DNA from: Ruminococcaceae bacterium KH2T8
GTDB lineage: Bacteria; Bacillota; Clostridia; Saccharofermentanales; Saccharofermentanaceae
DNA length: 64,000 nucleotides
Direction of reading: 5' to 3'
Assembly (NCBI GenBank): GCA_900111435.1
Contig: FOIY01000004.1
Span: 310,001 to 374,000 of the forward strand
Part shown: piece by piece, positions 41,993 to 50,384 of the stretch
Layout of the letters: every line of letters starts with the position of its first letter
How positions within the stretch are numbered: position 1 is the stretch's first letter
Translations under genes and position numbers: made by a program
The notes under the pieces: model-generated
What the model saw: only the letters and a program-made list of their open reading frames with translations
Databases searched by the model: none
What the model was told of the DNA's origin: nothing

Positions 41993-43351
41993 TCAGTTAG
42001 TGGAGACCAGATCTTCTTCAGTTTCACCGGTACCGGTTTCGCCGGGATCGGTCTCGTTGCTTGGCTCGGTTTCTTCGGGAGTAGGCTCCGGTTCGGGTGA
42101 AGGTGAAGCAGGCTCCGGCGAAGGTGTCGCCGGAACGGGCGTAGGCGTATTAGTCGGCCTCGGCGTTGGAGTCGGGGTATTAGGTCTGGGTGTAGGTGTT
42201 GCCGTCGAGCTCGCAGGCCTCGGTGTAGGAGTTGCCGTTGCGTTCGGTCTTGGTGTAGGTGTGTTTGTTGCTGAGCCGGATGTAGGCCTGGGTGTAGGCG
42301 TTGACGTAGCAGAACCTGATGTAGGTCTCGGAGTCGGCGTATTAGTTGCAGATGAAGATCCGCCGGAGCTGCTTCCCGAGTCATCATCATCGTCGGACGA
42401 GCTGTGTCCCGAATCGCTGCCCGAAGTCCTGGGCGTAGGCGTAGGATCCCAGTCATCATCATCCCAGTCGTCTTCGTCATCATCTTCGTCTGCAGGTGTC
42501 GGAGTAGGAGAAGGCGTAGCAGTGGCATCGGGTGCCGTTGTAGGTGTAGGAGTAGCGATAGTCTCTTCAGGCTCCGCAGGTTCCTCATCGGCCTCGCCCT
42601 TTGCAAGCGCCTTTATGTAATCAGGATCCCATCCCGTATCTGCGCAGACTCTTTCAAGGAGGATGGCATTATTAGCTATTACGTTTAATGCTCCCAGAGG
42701 AAGATCCTCGGGATTGATATTATCGAGTGAGAATACTACAGTCTCGCCGCTTCCGGTGAGGATAAATACGCTGAGTCTCTGACCAGCATATACGTCGGCT
42801 TCCTTAGTCTCTCCCGTAGAAGGGTTGACTCCCGTGACATGGACATGTCCGTCGGTAAGGATGATCGTAGGGTTACCGTTCCTGTCGACATAGACATAAC
42901 CGGATGTTCCCCTGATACCGACTACCATCGTAGAAGTCTTGATATCGAACGTCTCATCAGCATCGAGAGGTTTTGTGACGTTGAAGAACAGGGCACCCTG
43001 TGTGAGTGTCATCTCGATCTTCTTTCGCGATTTGGAGAATTCCGCGCGGCTGTTAGACTGAAGCGTGATTATCTTGTCGTCGTCGAGGGCTATGGTGGCA
43101 AGTCCGTCTTCGCCCGTCGTGAGCGAATCACCGCTTCTGAATCGCATATTGCCCGTAGGTTGCTTTGTACTGCCTGAGGATGTTACGAGAGTGACCGTTC
43201 CTTCCATCCTCAAAAGTCTCATGGTAGTTGCCTTGTATCCGCTCGTAAGGCAGATGGAAAGAACGACTGCCAATACTATAAATGCGAATACGCCGATGAT
43301 AATGGCCTTCTTCTTCGTAGAGAAGCCACTCCAAGTGTATAAGATGTCCAT
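41993..43351 (-). CDS. FecR-domain membrane protein with long Thr/Pro repeat tail
   Basis: A 452-residue protein with an N-terminal cytoplasmic segment, one helix near 15-38 and a FecR domain (about 45-180; R-S-G-D-S-L-T-T-G, D-D-D-K-I-I-T-L-Q, V-V-G-I-R-G-T-S-G). After an acidic D-D-D-E-D-D-W segment comes a tail with repeated T-P-T-P-R-P units to the C terminus. FecR domains commonly pair with CHASE2 cyclases. The domain would sit outside the cell and may relay a signal to the adjacent CHASE2. ATG 43351 follows TTGGGGGAC; the longer frame begins with TTG. Confidence 0.88.
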   Translation of the reverse strand: MDILYTWSGFSTKKKAIIIGVFAFIVLAVVLSICLTSGYKATTMRLLRMEGTVTLVTSSGSTKQPTGNMRFRSGDSLTTGEDGLATIALDDDKIITLQSNSRAEFSKSRKKIEMTLTQGALFFNVTKPLDADETFDIKTSTMVVGIRGTSGYVYVDRNGNPTIILTDGHVHVTGVNPSTGETKEADVYAGQRLSVFILTGSGETVVFSLDNINPEDLPLGALNVIANNAILLERVCADTGWDPDYIKALAKGEADEEPAEPEETIATPTPTTAPDATATPSPTPTPADEDDDEDDWDDDDWDPTPTPRTSGSDSGHSSSDDDDDSGSSSGGSSSATNTPTPRPTSGSATSTPTPRPTSGSATNTPTPRPNATATPTPRPASSTATPTPRPNTPTPTPRPTNTPTPVPATPSPEPASPSPEPEPTPEETEPSNETDPGETGTGETEEDLVSTN

Positions 43352-43524
43352 TTTGTCCCCCAACTTCGGCCCATAACTTCCAAACGCCGAAACAATAATA
43401 TTTTATATTATTCAGGGTGGTTGATTCAAGATACAAAGCCTTACAGAGTTTAGTTTTTTTGTACTCTGTGATAGAATTTTCAGTGATCTTCGGACACGGG
43501 CGTCCGATATTTAAGGAGGGGAAA

Positions 43525-44376
43525 ATGAAAGAATCGACAACGGCTAATGTATTAAGGATCATCTTTTCGGTCCTGATGGTATTTACATTAGGTATCTGTA
43601 CGACCGCTGCCATGCTGAGGCTCACGGTCTTAAATCCCGATAAGTGGGAGAAGCTCTTTTACGAAGAGGATTTCAAGGAAGCATTCAAAGAGGATCTCGG
43701 ATATAACGAGGAGAACTTCTATATGGAGACCGGCTTCCGTATCAAGGATGATGACTTCTACGACGGAATCTATAACTTTGTAATTCCCGAGATGTTCGAA
43801 GTCATCAAGACGGGAGAGCACGATATCGATGACGACAGATTCGACGAGTTCTGGGAGGATACTCTCGAGGAAGTACTCGAAGACGAGCTCGATCTGAGCA
43901 GTTCCGAAATGAAGGATGCCAAGAGAACTCTTTATAACGATCTTCAGGAATCACTTGATGAAGCTGCCGAGGATCTCGAAGACGAAGAGGCTTTCCAGCT
44001 CATCTTCCAGTTCCAGAAGAGCTGCGTAGCTACGGCAGTTGTCTGCTTTATCCTTACAGCAGCGATGTTCGTACCGTTGCTCTTTATCCACAAGAACAAG
44101 TTCGTACCGCTTCGTGCTCTCGGACTCGTTACTCTTATCTCTCAGGCACTTAATGCTGTCGGATTTACTGGATTCTGGGCACTTATCGGTATGGCTATCG
44201 AAGAGGATGCCAGTTCTGAGATCGAGGAATGTCTTGCTAAGTTCTGGAACAGCGGTACGCTTCCGATCTTCCTGGCTTTCGCAGGTCTCGCAGCAGCAGG
44301 TCTGGCACTCATGATCTTCTCTATCGCGATGAAGAAGAATGCCGATCAGGTAAATGATGCGGAAAGTGATATGTGA
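43525..44376 (+). CDS. Membrane protein with acidic extracellular loop, unknown
   Basis: A 283-residue protein with one N-terminal helix (about 10-35), an acidic external loop of about 120 residues (D-D-D-R-F-D-E-F-W-E-D and repeated Glu/Asp/Leu) and three C-terminal helices (about 165-275). ATG 43525 is chosen because AAGGAGGGGAAA precedes it. TGaTAGAAT at 43469-43477 is a probable extended -10. It is transcribed divergently from the fecR-cyclase operon and may share its regulation. The stop is three bases from the end of the convergent lipoprotein gene. Confidence 0.65.
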   Translation: MKESTTANVLRIIFSVLMVFTLGICTTAAMLRLTVLNPDKWEKLFYEEDFKEAFKEDLGYNEENFYMETGFRIKDDDFYDGIYNFVIPEMFEVIKTGEHDIDDDRFDEFWEDTLEEVLEDELDLSSSEMKDAKRTLYNDLQESLDEAAEDLEDEEAFQLIFQFQKSCVATAVVCFILTAAMFVPLLFIHKNKFVPLRALGLVTLISQALNAVGFTGFWALIGMAIEEDASSEIEECLAKFWNSGTLPIFLAFAGLAAAGLALMIFSIAMKKNADQVNDAESDM

Positions 44377-44378
44377 TA

Positions 44379-45683
44379 TCAGGATATGCCCGTAAGGTCA
44401 TACCATTCGGCAAAGCCGGTGACCTCACCGTCGATCGTAAACTGATCATCTTCGGTGATGATGCCGTCGGAATTAATGTCATTCCACGAGATAACCTTGT
44501 TGTAGGTTATCTCGTTTTGCGTTGAGACGACAATTATCTCGTAGGATCTGCCGCTCTCGCTGTTATCGAGCTCGGCCCTTAATACCCTGGCTCCGACGTA
44601 GCCGCTCTCTTCGTACATATAAGCGGTCGCGAGGCTGAGGCGTGTTGTAGGCAGGGTGATTATCTCGGTAAGCGTATCGTTCATGATCGAGTATACGGTT
44701 ACCGATCCGTCTTCGTTAACGGTTATATATTCCGCGAGGTTATCGTAGTTGATGTCGGCCATACAGCTGCTGCCGTATACGAGTGACGAAGGGAGTGTCC
44801 TTACGGCTCTTCCCGAAGAAGTGAAGGCTCTGGTCGTCAGCGCTCCCGTATCCTTATCGATAACGTTTGTGCAGAAGCAGATAAATCCCGTCTCGTCTAT
44901 GAACAGGTCCATCTCCGTATTGATATTCGTCTCTGAAAAAGTCTCGTAATAAGCCGCGAGTGCATCGTCAGAAGATCCCGTCAGGCTTCCGAGTTCGGAT
45001 TCGGGATTGAGCTCTCCCTCGATAAAGGTATCTTCGCCCGCCGCATCCTCTGATGAGAGGAGCTTTCTTACGGCGCCGCAGGCATAGTTATAGAATCCTT
45101 CTTCGCTCAGTTCGACGAAAGTCAGGATATCCGTATTCGTGAACTCGGTTCCTTCGGTCGTATCGAAAGTATAGCTCCTGAAAGTCGTGCTGCCGTCATC
45201 CATATATGCGTTGATCAGGATGGAGAACACCATGTCACTGTTCCTGAAATATATGAAATCCGCGCCTTTGCACGATGTGTTATCTATAAGTGATGTCGTA
45301 AGATCGGAGATCTCGGCATTGATCCTTGCAGCATCTTCCGAATCAGCTCTGAGCTTTGGAATATAAAAGACTGCCGTTTCCTCATCTCTTTGAGATACGA
45401 GGACGTCTACCCAGATATTTGAATTGGCTACATAGCCTGCAGGGTATTCATCGGGAGACAGAGTAGCTATCGGCGTATAAGCCGGAGGGGACGTGGGCTC
45501 AGTCTCTTCTGTATCGAATATGGTTGCCTCGGGAAGCTGGGGGTCAGCGATCACGGCGCTTTCGCCGGTAACCTGAGGTTCCGTATCCGTGATCTCTATA
45601 TGAGGAGGCTTATGAGAAGAGCATGCGGACGTCATCGCCATGGACGCGATGAGCATTGCCGAAATCCAAGATGATCTTTTCAT
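44379..45683 (-). CDS. Lipoprotein with DUF4163/DUF3298-like domain
   Basis: A 434-residue exported lipoprotein: signal M-K-R-S-S-W-I-S-A-M, lipobox M-T-S-A-C near residue 21 and a Thr/Pro/Glu linker to about 75. It then has a DUF4163/DUF3298-like region (Y-I-P-K-L-R-A-D-S-E-D-A-A-R-I-N-A-E-I, R-S-Y-T-F-D, G-F-Y-N-Y-A-C-G-A-V) and a C-terminal beta-rich repeat domain with D-I-N-Y-D-N-L-A-E-Y and D-I-N-S-D-G-I-I, dockerin- or FG-GAP-like calcium loops. The first half is shared with the 26248 lipoprotein. GGAGGAC precedes the start. Role unknown. Confidence 0.74.
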   Translation of the reverse strand: MKRSSWISAMLIASMAMTSACSSHKPPHIEITDTEPQVTGESAVIADPQLPEATIFDTEETEPTSPPAYTPIATLSPDEYPAGYVANSNIWVDVLVSQRDEETAVFYIPKLRADSEDAARINAEISDLTTSLIDNTSCKGADFIYFRNSDMVFSILINAYMDDGSTTFRSYTFDTTEGTEFTNTDILTFVELSEEGFYNYACGAVRKLLSSEDAAGEDTFIEGELNPESELGSLTGSSDDALAAYYETFSETNINTEMDLFIDETGFICFCTNVIDKDTGALTTRAFTSSGRAVRTLPSSLVYGSSCMADINYDNLAEYITVNEDGSVTVYSIMNDTLTEIITLPTTRLSLATAYMYEESGYVGARVLRAELDNSESGRSYEIIVVSTQNEITYNKVISWNDINSDGIITEDDQFTIDGEVTGFAEWYDLTGIS

Positions 45684-45927
45684 ATATCTGTCCTCCGCTT
45701 TCTATATTACCATAACTGCTCTTTGGTGAATGAGGCAGCAGTCGGGCAGAAATATCGCATGTTTCTTAAATGTGTAGTTTTTTTGTCGGCTAAGGGCGCT
45801 TTTCGCGATTAAAATTTTGTATTATCTATGAGCAAAATGATAATATTTCGCCAACAATACCTGTTTTTCGTTGAAAAGCCCATTTTTCCTCTGTATTATT
45901 TATTTTGCTTAAAGAAGAGGAAAAACT

Positions 45928-48900
45928 ATGGAGAGATTGAGTGTAAAGAAACCGTTTACCGTACTGGTAGCGATCATTGCCGTGATCGCGCTCGGATTTG
46001 TCTCGCTTTCAAAACTTACGATGGATCTCCTTCCCGAGATCGATCTGCCGTATCTGATCATAATAACCACATATCCCGGCGCCAGCCCCGAGAAGGTTGA
46101 AAATACCGTTACCATCCCGATGGAGAATGCCTTGGGTACCGTTAACGGCGTAGCGAACGTATCCTCATCGAGTTCCGAGAACTATTCGATGGTTCAGCTC
46201 GAGTTCGAGGATGGCACGGATATGAATGCCGCGATGGTAAAGATCACGAGTGCCCTTAATCAGCTTCAGAGCACTCTGCCCGACGGCGTCGGCACACCGA
46301 GCATCATGGAGATCAGCTTTGATATGCTCGCTACCATGTATGTGGCTGTCGAGGTCGATGATTACGATATCTATCAGCTTACTGAATTTGTTAATAACGA
46401 TGTCATTCCGTATATCTCGAGAGAAGACGGTGTCGCAAGTATCACTACGATCGGTCTTGTCGAGCAGACGATCCAGGTCGAGCTCAATCAGGATAAGATC
46501 GATGAAGTAAATGACAGGATCCTCCGCGAGACAAACGAGGCTCTGGCCGATGCGCAGGAGCAGCTCGACGATGCCAACGAAGCACTCGAAGAAGCTCAGG
46601 AACAGCTCGATGAAGCACAGTCCGGATTCGGAAGTCAGGTTTCTTCCGCGATCTTCTCGCAGCTTGATGCACAGGCTCCCGGGATCGCGAGTGACCTTCG
46701 AGGCAATATCGATGACCTGAGGGGCAGGCTCTCGGATATAAGCGACGGTATCGACGCATGGGATGAGAGTCAGTCCGCATCTCTCGCAGAAGCACAGGCC
46801 GCTTTCGATGAGGCTGCGGCTGCGTGGGATGAAGCGGCTACGAGGCAGGAGGAACTGCTCGCGAGCCTTAACGATGCACAGTCTCAGCTGGATACTGCCA
46901 ATGCCGATCTTGAGAATGCCGAAGCAGATCCCGCTCTCGACCGTGAGTCTCAGGAATATCTCGATAAGGTAAATGCCGTTGCCGAAGCTACTGCCGCACT
47001 TGCGGAAGCTCAGGCTCAGTACGATGCGAATTCCGAAGAAGTTCAGGCGGCACAGGCACAGTATGACGCGGCTACCGCTGATCTTGCGGCAGCTAATGCT
47101 TCTACCGTGTCTCCCGAGCAGATCGAGGCTTATCAGCAGAGGATCACGGAGCTCAACGCTCTCCTCGATCAGACAGATAACGAGATCGACGGTTCGTCAT
47201 TTACGAACCTCGTTACTTCCACCAGAAATATCGCATCGGTCATGCAGCAGATCTCATCTTTCCTTGCAGAGCTTCAGGCAGCCGATTCACTCGGTGAGCT
47301 CAGTGATTCCATCGATTCTACGAACACGAGGCTCGGAACGATAAGCGAGACAGCGGCATCTATCCCGCAGATGCTGAACGGACTTGAGCAGATGACCAGC
47401 GGTCTTACTCAGGGTCAGGTCGATGCGGCCGTAGGTTTCTCCACTGCAGCAGTTCAGCTCTCCGATGCAAGGGCTATGCTCGATCAGGCGCAGGCTCAGT
47501 ATGACGATGCCCGCGAGCAGGCTCTCGAAAATGCAAATATCGATTCGTTCATCACTGCCGAGACGCTCTCACAGATCATATATGCACAGAATTTCGCGAT
47601 GCCCGTAGGCTATATCGATGATGCCAATGACGAGTCATGGCTCCTTAAGGTAGGTGAAGAGTACGAAAGCTCCGAAGAGATCGCTTCCACTCTCCTTATC
47701 GATAATGATGTCATCGGTACGATAAGACTCGAGGATATCGCGGACATCACGATAATCGATAATGCGGACATGAGCTATACTAACCTTGACGGTCAGGACA
47801 GCGTCATCCTCTGTATCTATAAGTCATCGTCTTCGGGTACCAATGCGGTATCCAAGGCATGTAACAGCGCGTTCGAGGAGCTCGAGAAGCAGTATCCCGG
47901 AATGCATACGATCAACCTCGTTGACCAGGGTGTCTACATCGACATGATCGTAGGAAGCGTATTCCAGAGCATGATCGTAGGTGCCATCCTCGCTATCGTC
48001 GTTCTTGCTCTCTTCCTTAAGGATGTAAAGCCGACCATAGTCGTTGCCATCAGCATCCCGCTCTCGGTACTCCTGACGCTCGTCCTCATGTATTTCACGG
48101 GGCTTGAGCTCAACATGATGACCCTTTCGGGACTCGCACTCGGTATAGGAATGCTGGTAGATAACTCGGTCGTTGTAATGGAGAATATCTTCAGGCTCAG
48201 GAACAGAGGTCTTTCGGCTCCGAGAGCTGCCGTTCAGGGTGCAAAGCAGGTAAGAGGTTCGATCATCGCATCTACTCTTACGACTATCTGCGTATTCTTC
48301 CCGGCGGTATTCGCGAGCGGTACGGTAAGGTCGCTCCTTTATCCTCTGGCTATGTCCATCGGATACTGTCTCGTTGCTTCACTTCTCATGGCTCTTACGG
48401 TAGTTCCCGCATCCTGCAGCACCTTGCTTCAGAAGAGTGAACCCAAGAGTCACAAGCTCTTCGATAAGATCCTTGACGTATACGACAAGTCCCTTCGCTG
48501 GTGCCTGAGATTCAAGATCGTTCCCATGTCTATAGCGATCATCCTTCTGGCATTCTCGGTATATGAAGTATTTGCAACGGGTATCGTATATATCCCCGAG
48601 ATCGCATCTAATGAGATCAATATCGAGATCACGACTCCCGAGGAGATGACACGTGAAGAGTCATATGCCGCAGTTGATGATGTTATCGATAAGGTGCTTT
48701 CGGTAGAGGGTGTAAATGACATCGGTACCATGGATTCCGGAAGCACATCGAGCTTCCTCGGAGTGAGCACGTCTTCAGACGAATACGGTTCATATACATG
48801 TTATGCGCTTGCTGATGAAGGCATCTCCAAGGAGGAGCTGGGCAGGATCGTAAGCGATATCGAGACCGTGACCGCATCTTCTCCCTGTGAGATCGAAGTA

Positions 48901-50238
48901 AGCGGTAACTCGATGGGTGCAATGGGTGCCATGATGGGCTCGAGCGGCTATTCCCTCAATATCTACGGTGATGACTACGAGGAACTTCAGAGGATCAGCT
49001 CTGAGGTCGGTGCGATCATCGGAGCTCAGGACGGACTTACAAATGTAACCGACAGCTTTACGGACGGTACTCCTACTCTCCAGGTCATCATCGACAGGGA
49101 TGAGGCAATGAAGTACGGCCTTACGGTCGCACAGATCTATATGGAGATCGCATCTCATACTTCCGAATCGGTTACGGCTGCGACAGTTACGATCGACGGC
49201 GTATCGATGGAAGTAAATATCGTTGATAACAGCAACATGATCACCAGAGAAGACCTCATGAACATCGAGTTCGAGGCTACCGATATGGCGGCTTCCACCG
49301 AGTTTGATACTTCAAGTTCCGACTGGGATTCCTTTGACATCTCAAGCGATGAGGATGAAGACGAAGAAGATGCAGATTCCGAGAACGAGGAGAATGCAGA
49401 GGAGAACGAGGAAGAGGAGGAAGAAGAGGAGAGCAACATTCATTATCTTTATGAGTTTGCCGAGGTCATCGAGACTACTTCTTCCGACGCATTGAACAGA
49501 GAGAATCTCGTTCACTACGTAACGGTATCTGCCGAGACCGAGGAGGGTTACAACACGACTCTCATCTCCCGTCAGCTCCAGACTAAGATAGATGATTATT
49601 CGAAGACACTTCCCGACGGATATTCCATAAGCGTATCCGGTGAGTCGAGCGAAGTAATGGATATGGTAGTACAGATGGTTGAGATGGCAGCACTTGCAAT
49701 GCTCTTCATCTACCTCGTAATGGTAGCTCAGTTCCAGAGCCTCCTGTCGCCTTTCATCATCCTGTTCACGATCCCTCTCGCATTTACGGGCGGAATGATC
49801 GGACTTCTGGTTGCAGGCGAGCCCTTATCGATGCTCTCACTCCTGGGATTCGTTATCCTGATGGGTACGGTCGTTAATAACGGTATCGTATTCGTTGACT
49901 ATGCGAACCAGTTAAGAAACGGAGGACTCGAGAGAAGAGAGGCACTTGTCGCTACGGGTAAGACCAGGATGCGTCCCATCCTCATGACTGCACTTACTAC
50001 TATCCTTGCAATGTCAGTCATGATCTTCGGAAGCGGAATGGCATCCCAGCTCGGACGCGGCATGTCGATCGTTATCGCAGGCGGTCTTCTCTACGCTACG
50101 CTCATGACACTTTATATCGTTCCCATTATGTACGATATCCTCTTCAAGCGTAAGCCTTTGAACATCGATGTAGGAAGCGATATCGACGAAGCAACGGACG
50201 AAGCCGCAGAGTATCTTGCAACGCTCAACGCGCAGTGA
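45928..50238 (+). CDS. RND-superfamily (HAE1/SwrC-like) transporter with large coiled-coil insertion
   Basis: A 1436-residue proton-coupled RND exporter, against about 1030-1060 normally. It opens E-R-L-S-V-K-K-P-F-T and has the classical porter and membrane domains (G-A-S-P-E-K-V-E-N, G-L-A-L-G-I-G-M-L-V-D-N-S-V-V-V-M-E-N with paired Asp/Asn). Residues 195-540 are an insertion in the first porter domain: Ala/Glu/Gln-rich heptads (E-A-Q-E-Q-L-D-E-A-Q and similar) forming a long antiparallel coiled coil. A second insertion near 1130-1170 is almost pure Asp/Glu. No adaptor or outer-membrane partner is encoded nearby. AAGAGGAAAA precedes the ATG. Substrates could be lipids, peptides or drugs. 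Confidence 0.9.
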   Translation: MERLSVKKPFTVLVAIIAVIALGFVSLSKLTMDLLPEIDLPYLIIITTYPGASPEKVENTVTIPMENALGTVNGVANVSSSSSENYSMVQLEFEDGTDMNAAMVKITSALNQLQSTLPDGVGTPSIMEISFDMLATMYVAVEVDDYDIYQLTEFVNNDVIPYISREDGVASITTIGLVEQTIQVELNQDKIDEVNDRILRETNEALADAQEQLDDANEALEEAQEQLDEAQSGFGSQVSSAIFSQLDAQAPGIASDLRGNIDDLRGRLSDISDGIDAWDESQSASLAEAQAAFDEAAAAWDEAATRQEELLASLNDAQSQLDTANADLENAEADPALDRESQEYLDKVNAVAEATAALAEAQAQYDANSEEVQAAQAQYDAATADLAAANASTVSPEQIEAYQQRITELNALLDQTDNEIDGSSFTNLVTSTRNIASVMQQISSFLAELQAADSLGELSDSIDSTNTRLGTISETAASIPQMLNGLEQMTSGLTQGQVDAAVGFSTAAVQLSDARAMLDQAQAQYDDAREQALENANIDSFITAETLSQIIYAQNFAMPVGYIDDANDESWLLKVGEEYESSEEIASTLLIDNDVIGTIRLEDIADITIIDNADMSYTNLDGQDSVILCIYKSSSSGTNAVSKACNSAFEELEKQYPGMHTINLVDQGVYIDMIVGSVFQSMIVGAILAIVVLALFLKDVKPTIVVAISIPLSVLLTLVLMYFTGLELNMMTLSGLALGIGMLVDNSVVVMENIFRLRNRGLSAPRAAVQGAKQVRGSIIASTLTTICVFFPAVFASGTVRSLLYPLAMSIGYCLVASLLMALTVVPASCSTLLQKSEPKSHKLFDKILDVYDKSLRWCLRFKIVPMSIAIILLAFSVYEVFATGIVYIPEIASNEINIEITTPEEMTREESYAAVDDVIDKVLSVEGVNDIGTMDSGSTSSFLGVSTSSDEYGSYTCYALADEGISKEELGRIVSDIETVTASSPCEIEVSGNSMGAMGAMMGSSGYSLNIYGDDYEELQRISSEVGAIIGAQDGLTNVTDSFTDGTPTLQVIIDRDEAMKYGLTVAQIYMEIASHTSESVTAATVTIDGVSMEVNIVDNSNMITREDLMNIEFEATDMAASTEFDTSSSDWDSFDISSDEDEDEEDADSENEENAEENEEEEEEEESNIHYLYEFAEVIETTSSDALNRENLVHYVTVSAETEEGYNTTLISRQLQTKIDDYSKTLPDGYSISVSGESSEVMDMVVQMVEMAALAMLFIYLVMVAQFQSLLSPFIILFTIPLAFTGGMIGLLVAGEPLSMLSLLGFVILMGTVVNNGIVFVDYANQLRNGGLERREALVATGKTRMRPILMTALTTILAMSVMIFGSGMASQLGRGMSIVIAGGLLYATLMTLYIVPIMYDILFKRKPLNIDVGSDIDEATDEAAEYLATLNAQ

Positions 50239-50384
50239 CCTTCAACGTATAAGCGATAAATATCAAAGATATTTTGTGACAGGTGCATAAGCCTTCATCG
50301 CCTGTGGTGAGTAGTATAATAACGCCAAACGGAGAGATTTAAGAATTGCGTCAGCATTGATTATCACGCAAAGGAATGATCTGA

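Noticed and set aside
41988-42620. 210-residue Gly/Val/Ser-rich plus-strand ORF
   Set aside because: It is the antisense reading of the Thr-Pro repeats of the FecR protein.
45684-45927. Possible gene or riboswitch before the RND pump
   Set aside because: This 244-bp AT-rich gap has no ORF with a ribosome binding site and no conserved riboswitch core; probably divergent promoters of the lipoprotein and pump genes.
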